Shown: positions 16,278 through 25,267, counted from the stretch's first letter. The stretch is 64,000 bases of DNA from QFOX01 sp033763655 (GCA_033763655.1 JANRKD010000007.1:1-64000), one strand, 5' to 3'. Made by a program: numbers and translations. The notes: generated from the letters alone by a model not told the origin.

Positions 16278-17213
16278 ATGGCACAGGCGCGCGCGCGGGA
16301 AACTCAGGCAACCGAAAAACCGGCGGACGAAACCTTCGCCACCAAACGCGCCACCTCGCCCGCGCTTGAAAAAATTCTCTACGACACTATCCCGGTGCTC
16401 GACCACGGCTTCATCCGCGTGATTGATTATATGGGCGACGACGCCGCGATCGTGCAGGCCGCCCGCGTTTCCTACGGACGCGGCACCAAGCAGGTCAGTC
16501 AGGATAAAGGCCTCATCAACTACCTCATGCGCCACTGGCACAGCACGCCGTTTGAAATGTGCGAGATCAAATTTCACGTGAAACTGCCGATTTTTGTCGC
16601 CCGGCAATGGATTCGCCACCGCACGGCGAATGTGAACGAATATTCGGCGCGCTATTCCATCATGGACAAGGAATTTTACATCCCCGACGCCACCCAGCTT
16701 GCGCCGCAATCGCAACAGAACCATCAGGGGCGCGGCGATCAGGTGCTCAGCGCCGCCGAATCCGCCCGCGTGCTCGCCATCCTGAAAGGCGACGCCGAGC
16801 AGACCTACGGCCATTACGAAGAGCTGATGAACTGCGACGCGCAGGGCAATCCGCTCGATGAAAGCAAGTCGGGCATCGCCCGCGAGCTGGCGCGCATGAA
16901 CCTGACGCTCAACTACTACACCCAGTGGTACTGGAAAATCGACCTGCACAACCTCATGCATTTCCTCATGCTGCGGGCGGACAGCCACGCGCAGTACGAA
17001 ATCCGCGTCTATGCCGATGCGATGCTCGACGTGGTGAAACAATGGGTGCCGTTCGCGTTCGAGGCGTTCGAGGAGCATCGCCTGCATGGCAGCCGCCTCT
17101 CGCGCACCGGTCTGGCCGTGGTCAAACGCATGATTGCGGGCGAAAAAGTGACACAGGAAACCAGCGGTCTTACCAAACGCGAATGGGACGAACTCATGGC
17201 AACGCTGGGTTAG
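16278..17213 (+). CDS. thyX: FAD-dependent thymidylate synthase
   Basis: ThyX methylates dUMP to dTMP using methylene-THF and NADPH through FAD, replacing ThyA. The 311-residue product has the ThyX signature RHRTANVNEYSARY at 113-126, the upstream QWIRHR, and the C-terminal LRADSHAQYEIRVYA region. The start chosen at 16278 follows GAAGGGGCAGG; an in-frame start at 16260 adds six residues. A ~25-residue polar N-terminal extension precedes the core. No thyA is present in this window. Confidence 0.95.
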   Translation: MAQARARETQATEKPADETFATKRATSPALEKILYDTIPVLDHGFIRVIDYMGDDAAIVQAARVSYGRGTKQVSQDKGLINYLMRHWHSTPFEMCEIKFHVKLPIFVARQWIRHRTANVNEYSARYSIMDKEFYIPDATQLAPQSQQNHQGRGDQVLSAAESARVLAILKGDAEQTYGHYEELMNCDAQGNPLDESKSGIARELARMNLTLNYYTQWYWKIDLHNLMHFLMLRADSHAQYEIRVYADAMLDVVKQWVPFAFEAFEEHRLHGSRLSRTGLAVVKRMIAGEKVTQETSGLTKREWDELMATLG

Positions 17214-17221
17214 GGGGCATC

Positions 17222-17737
17222 ATGGAAAAATTCATCGAACGTTGGCTTTTTGCCAGCCGCTGGCTGCTGGCGCCGTTTTACATCGGACTGGTCGGGGCGC
17301 TGGCGATGCTGCTCATCACTTTCGGGCGCGAGCTGCTGCATACCGCCGAAAATATCGGCAGCCTGCAAACGCAGGACGCGATTCTGGCCAGCCTCGCGCT
17401 GATTGATATTTCGCTGGCGGCGAACCTGATTCTCATCGTCGTGTTTTCGGGCTACGAGAATTTTGTCAGCAAAATGGACGTCGCCAACCACGAAGATGCT
17501 CCAAGCTGGAAAGGCAAGGTTGATTTCACCGGGCTGAAAATCAAGCTCATCACCAGCATTGTCGCCATTTCGGGGATTCACCTGCTCAAGGTTTTCATGG
17601 ATGTGGGCAAATATACCGAGCGCGAAATCTACTGGATGGTGGCCATCCATGTCGTGTTTGTGCTCTCCGGGGTGATGCTGGCGCTGATGGACCATCTGGT
17701 ATCGCGCAGCAAAGCCCTCACATCCGACTATCCATAG
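17222..17737 (+). CDS. UPF0114 (YqhA-like) membrane protein
   Basis: This 171-residue inner-membrane protein has four hydrophobic segments: ~15-38 (LLAPFYIGLVGALAMLLITF), ~57-80 (SLALIDISLAANLILIVVFSGYEN), ~108-128 and ~136-156. The family is recognised from the W-x-L-A-P-F-Y opening, LIDISLAANL and the SGYENFVSK loop. Function is unknown; family members have been proposed to be channels or transporters, which the sequence does not decide. Its ATG lies 8 bp after thyX with GGGGG as ribosome site, so the two are likely co-transcribed. Confidence 0.9.
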   Translation: MEKFIERWLFASRWLLAPFYIGLVGALAMLLITFGRELLHTAENIGSLQTQDAILASLALIDISLAANLILIVVFSGYENFVSKMDVANHEDAPSWKGKVDFTGLKIKLITSIVAISGIHLLKVFMDVGKYTEREIYWMVAIHVVFVLSGVMLALMDHLVSRSKALTSDYP

Positions 17738-17822
17738 GCGTTACGGGTGGTATACGGCTGGTTTTTCTAATCTCCATGACTATAGAATAGCATTTTGCCA
17801 CCAAAACAGGCATGAAGCTTTT

Positions 17823-18266
17823 ATGACATCCATGCCGCCACTCATCGCCCTCGCCCGCGCCGCTGCCGCCCATGGCGAGGTGCCGATTGCCGCCGCCGTG
17901 TTCGCGGCGGATGGAACGCTGCTGGCGCAGGCCCATAACGAGGTCGAGGCGCGCGGTGACGCCACGGCGCATGCCGAGCTGCTGGTCCTCCGCGCCGCGT
18001 CGGCCAGGCTGGGCAGCAAATACCTCACCGGCTGCACGCTGGTGGTCACGCTCGAACCCTGCGCCATGTGCGCGCAGGCGGCGTCGCTCGCTAAAATCGG
18101 CAAAATCATTTTCGGCGCCTATGACGTCAAAGGCGGCGGCATCGAGCATGGGGCGCGGGTCTTTTCGCATAGCACCTGCCACCACGCGCCCGACATCATC
18201 GGTGGGGTCATGGCGGAAGAATGCGGCGCGCTGCTGACGGATTTCTTCCACGCGCGGCGACCATAG
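17823..18266 (+). CDS. tadA: tRNA-specific adenosine deaminase / nucleoside deaminase
   Basis: A zinc-dependent cytidine-deaminase-fold enzyme of 147 residues. The zinc and catalytic residues are intact: His50-Ala-Glu52 and Pro79-Cys80-Ala-Met-Cys83. Length and motif spacing fit TadA, which converts A34 to inosine in tRNA-Arg(ACG). A general nucleoside deaminase of the same family cannot be ruled out from sequence alone. The ATG follows GAAGC weakly. It lies in the same direction as ettA, which begins about 80 bp downstream. Confidence 0.9.
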   Translation: MTSMPPLIALARAAAAHGEVPIAAAVFAADGTLLAQAHNEVEARGDATAHAELLVLRAASARLGSKYLTGCTLVVTLEPCAMCAQAASLAKIGKIIFGAYDVKGGGIEHGARVFSHSTCHHAPDIIGGVMAEECGALLTDFFHARRP

Positions 18267-18347
18267 CAAGGCTTGCCAAGCGCCGTGGCGGCGATTAGTC
18301 TGCCGGGCAGCCCAACCCATACCCACACAAGAGAGCGAGAAGCGCAT

Positions 18348-20003
18348 ATGGCCGTCCAGTATGTCTATGTCATGAAAGGCCTGTCGAAAGCCTATCCGGG
18401 TGGAAAAAAGGTACTCAACGACATCTGGCTGTCGTTCTTCCCCGGCGCGAAAATCGGGATTGTCGGCCATAACGGCTCGGGGAAATCGACGCTGCTGCGC
18501 ATCATGGCCGGGCAGGATAAGGAATTCAACGGCGAGGCCTGGGCGGCAGACGGCATCAAGGTCGGTTTTTTGGAACAGGAGCCTAAGCTCGACCCAGCCA
18601 AAAACGCCCTCGAAAACGTCATGGATGGGCTGAAGGAAAAGCAGGCTCTGCTCGACCGCTACAACGAAATCATGGCCGATTACAGCGACGACGTCGCCGA
18701 CGAGGCTGCCAAACTACAGGACGCCATCGACCATGCCGGCGCCTGGGATCTCGAACGCGAGGCCGAAGTGGCGATGGATGCGCTGCGCTGCCCACCGGCG
18801 GAGGCCGATGTCAGCAAAATCTCGGGCGGGGAAAAACGCCGCATCGCGCTGGCCAAACTGCTGCTCGAAAAGCCCGACATGCTGCTGCTCGACGAGCCAA
18901 CCAACCATCTTGATGCCGAATCCGTCGCCTGGCTCGAGAACTACCTGCGCAACTACCCGGGCACCGTTGTCATGGTGACGCATGACCGCTATTTCCTCGA
19001 CAACATCACCGGCTGGACGCTCGAACTCGACCGGGGCGAAGGCCGCCCGTTCGAGGGTAATTACTCAAGCTGGCTCGACCAGAAATCCAAAATGCTCTAT
19101 CAGGAGGAAAAAACCGAATCCGCCCGCGCCAAAGCCATGAAAGAAGAGCTGGAATGGGTGCGTTCCTCGCCCAAGGCGCGGCAGGCAAAATCCAAAGCCC
19201 GCCTCAAAGCCTACGATGAAATGGTGGCGCAACAGGCGGATAAGCGCAGCTCCACGGCACAGATCGTCATCCCGGTGCCGCCACGTCTGGGCAATGTGGT
19301 CATCGAGGCGGAAGGCCTCAAAAAAGCGTTTGGCGACCGGTTGCTTATCGACAACCTCTCCTTCAACCTGCCGCCGGGGGGCATTGTCGGCATTATCGGC
19401 CCGAACGGCGCGGGGAAAACCACGCTGTTTCGCATGATTACCGGCGCCGAAACGCCGGATGCGGGTAGCTTCAAAGTCGGTGAAACCGTGAAGCTCGGCT
19501 ATATCGACCAGTCGCGCGATGCGCTCAACAACAAGAACACCGTGTGGGAGGAAATCTCCGAAGGCAACGAGGACATCGAGCTGGGCAAAGTGAAAATGAA
19601 AAGCCGCGCCTATTGTTCGAGCTTCAACTTCAAAGGTTCCGACCAGCAGAAAACCGTCGGCATGCTTTCGGGCGGCGAGCGCAACCGCGTACATCTCGCT
19701 AAAATGCTCAAAACCGGTGCCAACGTGCTGCTGCTCGATGAGCCGACCAACGACCTGGACGTCGAAACCCTGCGCGCGCTTGAAGATGCATTGCTCGATT
19801 TTGCAGGCTGCGCGGTGGTCATCTCGCACGACCGCTGGTTTTTGGACCGCGTCGCCACCCACATCCTCGCCTTCGAGGGCGACAGCCATGTTGAGTGGTT
19901 CGAGGGCAACTACGCCGATTACGAGGAGGACAAAAAGCGCCGCCTCGGCGAAGCCGCCGTCACCCCCAAACGCATCCGCTATAAATCATTGCTGGCAGCG
20001 TAG
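18348..20003 (+). CDS. ettA: Energy-dependent translational throttle protein (ABC-F)
   Basis: EttA is a soluble ABC-F ATPase that binds the ribosomal E site and gates entry into elongation according to the ATP/ADP ratio. The 551-residue product has two ABC cassettes: Walker A GHNGSGKST with signature SGGEKRR, and Walker A GPNGAGKTT with signature SGGERNR. A charged linker lies between them and both Walker B motifs end in LLLDEPTN. There are no membrane segments. The start is fixed by the family opening AVQYVYVMKGLSKAYPG and a GAGAGCGAGAAG stretch upstream; the frame is open 25 codons further upstream without conservation. Confidence 0.96.
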   Translation: MAVQYVYVMKGLSKAYPGGKKVLNDIWLSFFPGAKIGIVGHNGSGKSTLLRIMAGQDKEFNGEAWAADGIKVGFLEQEPKLDPAKNALENVMDGLKEKQALLDRYNEIMADYSDDVADEAAKLQDAIDHAGAWDLEREAEVAMDALRCPPAEADVSKISGGEKRRIALAKLLLEKPDMLLLDEPTNHLDAESVAWLENYLRNYPGTVVMVTHDRYFLDNITGWTLELDRGEGRPFEGNYSSWLDQKSKMLYQEEKTESARAKAMKEELEWVRSSPKARQAKSKARLKAYDEMVAQQADKRSSTAQIVIPVPPRLGNVVIEAEGLKKAFGDRLLIDNLSFNLPPGGIVGIIGPNGAGKTTLFRMITGAETPDAGSFKVGETVKLGYIDQSRDALNNKNTVWEEISEGNEDIELGKVKMKSRAYCSSFNFKGSDQQKTVGMLSGGERNRVHLAKMLKTGANVLLLDEPTNDLDVETLRALEDALLDFAGCAVVISHDRWFLDRVATHILAFEGDSHVEWFEGNYADYEEDKKRRLGEAAVTPKRIRYKSLLAA

Positions 20004-20046
20004 CCGAAGCCCCAGCCATCCCGACAACGCCCGGCCCCATTTGTCA

Positions 20047-20065
20047 CCCCGCATTTATTGCGGGG
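20047..20065. repeat. GC hairpin of the CCCCGCA...TGCGGGG type
   Basis: A 7-bp perfect stem (CCCCGCA/TGCGGGG) with a 5-base loop, between the converging ettA and mlaC genes, flanked by GTCA and TCTGCC. A similar element occurs at 45577-45594. There is no T-run, so it is a dispersed palindrome rather than a classical terminator. Confidence 0.6.
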
Positions 20066-20127
20066 TCTGCCTTAAGATGGATGCCGTCATAAAGATCGGG
20101 CAGGAAACATCGGTGCAACGGCGCGCA

Positions 20128-20721
20128 CTAACCCTGCGCGGCGACCTGCTGCTTTAAGGCCTCAATCAGCCCGTCGATGCCCTTGCTGTTGATGACGCTC
20201 TTAAACTCCGAGCGCTGGGTGTTGAGCAGACTCACCCCCTCCACCGTAATATCGACAATCTTGAAGGCGCCGTTGGCGTCGCGCAGGCGGTATTCGAGGG
20301 TGATGTTCTCGCCGTTCGGGTCAAGAATCAGCATGGTGACATAGGCCACGTCGCCCTCGCCGCGCGCGCTCTTGAGCGTGTAGGTCTGGCCGGAATACTT
20401 GGTCAGCCGCCCGGAGTAGTTTTTGAGAATGAACGGCTTATACGCCCCGACATAATCGGCCTGCTGCTGCGCGGTGGCGGTGCGCCAGCTTGGCCCAAGC
20501 ACAAACTTCGCGATAAAGTCGATATCCACCTTGTCGGAAAACAGCGCCTCGATTTTCTGCTGCTTTTCACTTTTCGACCAGTCGTCGCGGCGGACAATAT
20601 CGAGCACTTTGCTTGCAAACCCATCGACAAACGCCTTCGCCGCGTCGGGGGTCGCCGCCTGCGCCGCGACAGCCAGACCAAAACCGGCCACCACAATCCA
20701 TGCCATCATCCACCGTTTCAT
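20128..20721 (-). CDS. mlaC: MlaC-like periplasmic phospholipid-binding protein
   Basis: MlaC ferries phospholipids between the outer-membrane MlaA complex and the inner-membrane MlaFEDB transporter to keep outer-leaflet asymmetry. The 197-residue product has a signal peptide (MKRWMMAWIVVAGFGLAVAAQA) and the Ttg2D/MlaC domain with FIAKFVLGPSWR, QQQADYVGAYKPFI and the C-terminal DGLIEALKQQ. The start at 20721 gives AGGGA nine bases upstream; an ATG at 20730 would sit almost on that site. It follows mlaA with only a few bases between, so the two partners form an operon. mlaFED is not in this window. Confidence 0.93.
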   Translation of the reverse strand: MKRWMMAWIVVAGFGLAVAAQAATPDAAKAFVDGFASKVLDIVRRDDWSKSEKQQKIEALFSDKVDIDFIAKFVLGPSWRTATAQQQADYVGAYKPFILKNYSGRLTKYSGQTYTLKSARGEGDVAYVTMLILDPNGENITLEYRLRDANGAFKIVDITVEGVSLLNTQRSEFKSVINSKGIDGLIEALKQQVAAQG

Positions 20722-20733
20722 GACATCCATTCC

Positions 20734-21438
20734 CTAAAGCTGGGGCTGGTCGCTATGCTGGTTCTTGATCGCCGCATCACGGTATTGCTCATAAATACTC
20801 TTGAAGCTGGCATAGGGATCAAGCGACGTCGCGTAGATATCGTCGATCGGGTCGAGCAGACGCTCGCGCTCGACCAGCGCCTGACCGGCCGCGATCCCGA
20901 GGGTCAGCCAGATGTCGTTGGAGACATACGTCACCGGGCTGGTGAAAATATCCGCCACCATGCCGGTCGTGTCGCGCAGGTTCGACGGGCCAAACAGCGG
21001 CAGCACGATATACGGGCCCGAGCCAACGCCCCAGACGGCGAGCGTCTGGCCGAAATCCTCGCTATGCGGCGCAATGCCTGCCTCGGCGGCCACATCATGC
21101 ATCCCCGCCAGACCGACGGTGGAGTTGATGATAAAGCGCCAGAAGCTCCTCATCCCTTGCGTGAAATCGCCCTGCAGGAAGCCGTTCACCATGCTGATGG
21201 GCTCATACAGGTTGTCCGACATGTTGCCGATGCGGGTGCGCACCGGGGTCGGGGTAATGTAGCGGTAGCCCTGCGCCACCGGGCGAATCAGCACCGTGTC
21301 GAGCCCGTGGTTAATCGAGAACATCGCGCGGTTGTAGCCTTCCAGCGGATCCTCGTCGTTTGCTTGTGTGCTGCAGGCGGCTGTCAAGGCCAGTGCGGCA
21401 AAGAGGGGGAGGAATGTTTTTATCACAGGGTGCGTCAT
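20734..21438 (-). CDS. mlaA: MlaA/VacJ-family outer-membrane lipoprotein
   Basis: MlaA is a lipoprotein ring in the outer membrane that removes misplaced phospholipids from the outer leaflet. The 234-residue product has a lipoprotein signal (MTHPVIKTFLPLFAALALTAAC, lipobox TAAC) and the conserved DPLEGYNRAMFSINHGLD, NGFLQGDFTQG, RFIINSTVGLAG and GPYIVLPLFGPSNLRD motifs. An upstream Met at 21486 is ignored because it would bury the signal peptide. It is transcribed ahead of mlaC and forms a Mla pair with it. Confidence 0.95.
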   Translation of the reverse strand: MTHPVIKTFLPLFAALALTAACSTQANDEDPLEGYNRAMFSINHGLDTVLIRPVAQGYRYITPTPVRTRIGNMSDNLYEPISMVNGFLQGDFTQGMRSFWRFIINSTVGLAGMHDVAAEAGIAPHSEDFGQTLAVWGVGSGPYIVLPLFGPSNLRDTTGMVADIFTSPVTYVSNDIWLTLGIAAGQALVERERLLDPIDDIYATSLDPYASFKSIYEQYRDAAIKNQHSDQPQL

Positions 21439-21756
21439 AAAGGGGCTTTCTGCAAATCCGTTAGGTTCCGTAAGCTCACTTCGCAAGCCTGCGGGAATTA
21501 GGTTACATGCGGTTACCGGTTTCTCCTAGTCTATCGCATTTCTTCATTCTAATGACAAACAATAAAGAATTCCCTAAAATCACCGGGGAGGATTTCGCAG
21601 GCCGCATAAGCATTCTGTCATCGACAGCGGGAACTATGGCGCAAATGCCGGGTTTGCTGCAGATGCACCGGGTGCCGCACGGCCCGCTACCCCATCGCGG
21701 GGTCACTGGTTTTTTTCGGCCTGTTGCACATTTATCACAGGAGTTGCTTGGATTCC
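21439..21756. other. 318-bp intergenic region between divergent mlaA and metF
   Basis: No convincing gene. It contains a short GC palindrome near 21692-21706 (CCCC-ATCGC-GGGG followed by TCACTGG, similar to the repeats at 20047 and 45577) and ACAGGAG about 20 bases before the metF ATG. I looked for SAM-II and SAH riboswitch signatures upstream of metF and saw none. The reading frame crossing it has no recognisable protein features. Confidence 0.5.
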
Positions 21757-22674
21757 ATGGCGCGCCCCTTACCCCCCGTACTGGCTTCAACCACCGCACT
21801 CCTGCAACAACTGCGCGAGCTGTATGGCAAAACCCCACGCACCGTTTCGTTCGAGTTCTTTCCACCGCAATCGGTGGCGGCGGAAACCCGGCTCTGGCAG
21901 GTCATCGACACCCTCGCCCCCCTCAACCCCGGCTTCGTTTCCGTGACGTATGGCGCGGGCGGCACCACACGCACACGCACCCACGCCACGGTGATGCGCA
22001 TCAAGCGCGAAACCCGGCTGGTGCCGGCGGCGCACCTCACCTGCATCAACGCCAGCCGCGACGAGATTGACGCCATCGCCCGTGATTACTGGGCAGCGGG
22101 GGTGCGCAACCTCGTCGCTCTGCGCGGCGACCTGCCGCCAGGCAGCGTGCGCACCCATCTTGAGGATGGCTACCTCTATGCCGATGCGCTGGTGGCCGGG
22201 CTGAAAAAAATCGCCGATTTCAACATTTCCGTCGCCGCCTACCCCGAATCCCACCCCGAAGCCCGCTCGGCCGACGACGACATCGACCACCTCAAGCGCA
22301 AACTCGATGCCGGTGCCAGCCGCGCCATCACGCAGTTTTTCTTCGATGTTGATGTCTATTTGCGCTTTGTCGAGCGCTGTCGGGCGCGCGGCATCCACAC
22401 CGAAATCATCCCCGGCATTCTGCCCGTCACCAATGTCGGCCAGTTGAAAAAATTCGCCGCCCAGTGCGGCACCCATGTGCCCGCATGGCTGGCCAGCCTG
22501 TTCGACGGGCTGGACGAAAATCCCGAATTGCGCCACTCCATCGCCGCCATGGTCGCCGCCGAACAATGCCGCATGCTGATGCTCGCGGGCGTCGATAACT
22601 TTCATTTTTATACCCTGAACCGCGCCGACCTGACGCAGGCTATTTGCCATATTCTGGGGGTGCGCGCCACCTGA
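21757..22674 (+). CDS. metF: Methylenetetrahydrofolate reductase
   Basis: MetF reduces 5,10-methylene-THF to 5-methyl-THF for methionine synthesis with FAD and NADH. The 305-residue TIM-barrel protein shows SFEFFPPQ near residue 33, VSVTYGAGG, HLTCI, LVALRGDLPPG and the DNFHFYTLNRADL C-terminus. The start is placed at 21757; an in-frame ATG 33 bases upstream gives an unconserved extension. It is divergent from mlaA and convergent with motB. Confidence 0.95.
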   Translation: MARPLPPVLASTTALLQQLRELYGKTPRTVSFEFFPPQSVAAETRLWQVIDTLAPLNPGFVSVTYGAGGTTRTRTHATVMRIKRETRLVPAAHLTCINASRDEIDAIARDYWAAGVRNLVALRGDLPPGSVRTHLEDGYLYADALVAGLKKIADFNISVAAYPESHPEARSADDDIDHLKRKLDAGASRAITQFFFDVDVYLRFVERCRARGIHTEIIPGILPVTNVGQLKKFAAQCGTHVPAWLASLFDGLDENPELRHSIAAMVAAEQCRMLMLAGVDNFHFYTLNRADLTQAICHILGVRAT

Positions 22675-22697
22675 GCGAAAGGCGGGCCAGCCACTCC

Positions 22698-23384
22698 CTA
22701 CTGATCTTCCCCCTTGATCAGCTTCACCACCACCCGGCGGTTGAGATCCTGATTGACGGGAATTGGCGTACCGGCCGCATCGCGGTTGGGGGCCTTGGGC
22801 ATCGTCCCCCCAAGGCCGATGACTTTCAGTTTTTGCGGCGGGAACCCTTCCGCGACGAGAAAGCGCACCACATTGGCGGCGCGGGCGGCGGAGAGTTCCC
22901 AGTTGCTCGGATAGTGCGCTGAATTGACCACCGAATCGTCGGTATGGCCTTCGACCTCGATGGTAATATCGGCCTTGGCCAACGGCTTGACCTGCTGGCC
23001 GAGCAGGGTGAGCATCGGCACCGCTTCGGGGGTGAATTTGGCGCCGCCCGGAACAAAAAATGCCCCCGATGACAATTCGACATTAATCCCCTGCGGTGTG
23101 GTGCTGGTGGCGATGAATTTATCGAACCCGCTGGCACCCAGCGACATCGCCAGATGTTTTTTGACTTTTTCATACGGGTCTTCAATCGGCACGGCGTCGT
23201 TGTAGAACCCTTTCACGCGCAGCGCCTCGGCCACCACTTTGAACTGTTTCATGTCGGGTGAGGAAAGTGCGAACAGCAGCACGAAAAAGCTCATCAGCAG
23301 CACGCTCATATCGGCGAACGTAATCAGCCAGCCTTCGTCTTCGGGCTCTTCATGTTTCCGGCGCTTGAGCGGCGGCCCATTCAT
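22698..23384 (-). CDS. motB: MotB-like stator protein with OmpA domain
   Basis: MotB anchors the flagellar stator to peptidoglycan and carries the ion-binding aspartate. The 228-residue protein has one N-terminal transmembrane segment with Asp25 in TFADMSVLLMSFFVLLFALSS, a plug/linker region, and a C-terminal OmpA-like domain with EVEGHTDD, NWELSAARAANVVRFL and NRRVVVKL. Its ATG overlaps the motA stop by four bases (ATGA), so the two are translationally coupled. No other flagellar gene is in the window. Ion preference cannot be read with confidence. Confidence 0.93.
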   Translation of the reverse strand: MNGPPLKRRKHEEPEDEGWLITFADMSVLLMSFFVLLFALSSPDMKQFKVVAEALRVKGFYNDAVPIEDPYEKVKKHLAMSLGASGFDKFIATSTTPQGINVELSSGAFFVPGGAKFTPEAVPMLTLLGQQVKPLAKADITIEVEGHTDDSVVNSAHYPSNWELSAARAANVVRFLVAEGFPPQKLKVIGLGGTMPKAPNRDAAGTPIPVNQDLNRRVVVKLIKGEDQ

Positions 23385-24232
23385 TGCGTTGCCGCCTCCC
23401 GGGCGGCGGCGACGGCCGCTTTCGCCCCGCGCAGCTGCTTGTCGATATTAAAATGGTGCTGCGGTTCGAGGAACGAGTTGAGGCGATCCTGCATGAAACG
23501 CGGTGTTTTTTTCTCCGCCAGCATAATCAGCCCTTCGACCACCATCAGGTTGCGGAAGCGCTCGGTTTCCTCCTTCTGCATCAGCTTGTTGGCAGCGGGG
23601 ATAAACACCAGCCGCGCAAAGAACACACCATAAAGTGTCGCCACCAGCGCCAGCGACATGCCGCCGCCAATGACGGCGGGCAGGTTTTTCGCGCCACTGC
23701 CCATCTGGTTCAAAATCGCAATCAGGCCGACCAGCGTGCCGATCATGCCGAAGCTCGGCGCGCTCGCCCCCATGTTGCGCAGCACCGGCACCGCTGCCGT
23801 TTTATGCTCGAAGTCCGATTCCACCGCCGTCACCATCATGGTGCGCAATTCGGCGGGGGTGTGGTTGGTGATGACCAGCTCCATGCAATACCGCAGGATG
23901 GGATCGTTCACCGCCACGCCCTTGATTTCGTTTTCAAGCGCCGGCAGCCCACGTTGCTGCACCAGGTAGCTCCATTTAATCAGCCGCATGATTTCGGTGT
24001 TGAGGCCCTCGCGCGTTGATTTAGGCTTCTTCACCATCCAGACGATGGCTTTGAACGCGGTGATTACATCGTTGCTGTGATAGCCCATAAAAGCGGCGGC
24101 AATCGCCCCGCCGAACACAATCAGGAAGGCGTGCCAGTCGAGGTAAATCATGGGGTTGCTGGTTGCCAGCGCCACCGCCCCGATGACCAGTAACAGGCCG
24201 AAAATAACCCCAAGCAACGATGAAAGCGACAT
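23381..24232 (-). CDS. motA: MotA/PomA-like stator protein
   Basis: MotA forms the ion channel of the flagellar motor with MotB. The 283-residue protein has four transmembrane segments: two near the N-terminus (LLGVIFGLLLVIGAVAL and WHAFLIVFGGAIAAAF) and two after the large cytoplasmic loop (SFGMIGTLVGLIAIL and MSLALVATLYGVFFARLVF). The pattern is PomA-like. The start is chosen at 24232, with AAGGAG six bases upstream; the frame extends to 24298 without conservation. It is followed directly by motB. Confidence 0.93.
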   Translation of the reverse strand: MSLSSLLGVIFGLLLVIGAVALATSNPMIYLDWHAFLIVFGGAIAAAFMGYHSNDVITAFKAIVWMVKKPKSTREGLNTEIMRLIKWSYLVQQRGLPALENEIKGVAVNDPILRYCMELVITNHTPAELRTMMVTAVESDFEHKTAAVPVLRNMGASAPSFGMIGTLVGLIAILNQMGSGAKNLPAVIGGGMSLALVATLYGVFFARLVFIPAANKLMQKEETERFRNLMVVEGLIMLAEKKTPRFMQDRLNSFLEPQHHFNIDKQLRGAKAAVAAAREAATQ

Positions 24233-24381
24233 GGCACTCCTTGGCCGTAATATGGCGATAACGCCTTCAACCATACCCGAAATTTTCTGCCGCGCCACAA
24301 AAAGCCGGCATCGCGCCCTTTTCCCGTGAAATTTTTACGCACTGTGTTTATGCTGCGTGCACCTCATTTTATGGACCGACC

Positions 24382-25110
24382 ATGCGCCCCATCATTGGCT
24401 TTACCCTCGATTACGAAGAAGGCGGCCCCACCGCCTACAGCAAATACCCCTGGTATGGCCTGCGCGATAACTACACCGCCTCGGTCGCCCGCCACGGCGC
24501 GGTGCCCATCGCCCTGCCGCACGAGGTCGAGGCGGTCGACGCCTATCTCGACCTCATGCACGGTCTGGTCATCACCGGCGGCAATTTCGATGTGCCTCCC
24601 GAAATGTATGGTGAAAAAACCAGCAGCGCCACCGTCACCACCAAGCCGCGCCGCAGTCAGTTCGAGTGGGCGGTCACACACGGCGCCCTCGCGCGCGGCC
24701 TGCCCATCCTCGGCATTTGCGGTGGCCAGCAGTTGCTCAACGTCATCCTCGGTGGCAGCCTCATCCAGCATATTCCCGACAGCGTGAAACACCCGCTCGC
24801 GCACGAGCAGCCCAACCCCCGCCACGAGGCCGGGCACGAGGTGGCGATTGTCGCGGGCACGCTGCTTTCGGGCATCGTCGGCAGCGCCACGCTGGCCGTC
24901 AACAGCGCCCACCATCAGGCCGTTGGCAAAACCGCCGAGGGTGTCATCGTCAATGCCCGCGCAGGCGACGGCGTCATCGAGGGTATCGAATATCCGGCGC
25001 ATCCGTTCTGCCTCGGCGTGCAGTGGCATCCTGAATTTTCCATCTCACGCGCCGACGACAAAATCTTCGCCGCCTTTGTCGCCGCCGCCAGGATTTATGG
25101 GCAACGCTAA
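24382..25110 (+). CDS. Class I glutamine amidotransferase-like hydrolase (peptidase C26, PuuD-like)
   Basis: A 242-residue stand-alone class I amidotransferase domain. The catalytic triad is visible: nucleophile Cys113 in GICGGQQ, and His216/Glu218 in QWHPEF. The opening RPIIGFTLDYE and GLVITGGNFDVPPEMYG match gamma-glutamyl-gamma-aminobutyrate hydrolase (PuuD) and relatives that cut gamma-glutamyl bonds. No other putrescine-pathway genes are nearby, so the substrate is open. It is divergent from motA; its 3' end abuts a palindromic repeat region. Confidence 0.85.
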   Translation: MRPIIGFTLDYEEGGPTAYSKYPWYGLRDNYTASVARHGAVPIALPHEVEAVDAYLDLMHGLVITGGNFDVPPEMYGEKTSSATVTTKPRRSQFEWAVTHGALARGLPILGICGGQQLLNVILGGSLIQHIPDSVKHPLAHEQPNPRHEAGHEVAIVAGTLLSGIVGSATLAVNSAHHQAVGKTAEGVIVNARAGDGVIEGIEYPAHPFCLGVQWHPEFSISRADDKIFAAFVAAARIYGQR

Positions 25111-25146
25111 ACGACAACGCAGGCACTCCAAAAGGTGGACAGGCTC

Positions 25147-25267
25147 CGGTTTCATTCTTTGGAGATGAATGCTAGGAGTTGGTGGCGCGAGGGCGTGCGC
25201 GTAGCAGCGCTACGTAATCGACCGAGTGGCGACAACGACAACGCAGGCGCTCCAAAGAATGAAACCG
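25147..25267. repeat. 18-bp perfect inverted repeat spanning the rluB start
   Basis: Arms CGGTTTCATTCTTTGGAG (25147-25164) and CTCCAAAGAATGAAACCG (25250-25267) are perfect complements 85 bp apart. The right arm contains the rluB ATG (25259). Inside lies a CGTAGC/GCTACG hairpin. A 22-bp direct repeat with one mismatch (25111-25132 and 25235-25256, ACGACAACGCAGGC then CTCCAAA) overlaps the right arm. This looks like a palindromic repetitive element. Confidence 0.75.

Noticed and set aside
21439..21756. Possible SAM or SAH riboswitch before metF
   Set aside because: I could not find the conserved cores or pseudoknot pairing of SAM-II or SAH elements.
21507..22070. Open frame upstream of and overlapping metF
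   Set aside because: It runs through the metF start in another frame and shows no recognisable protein feature.
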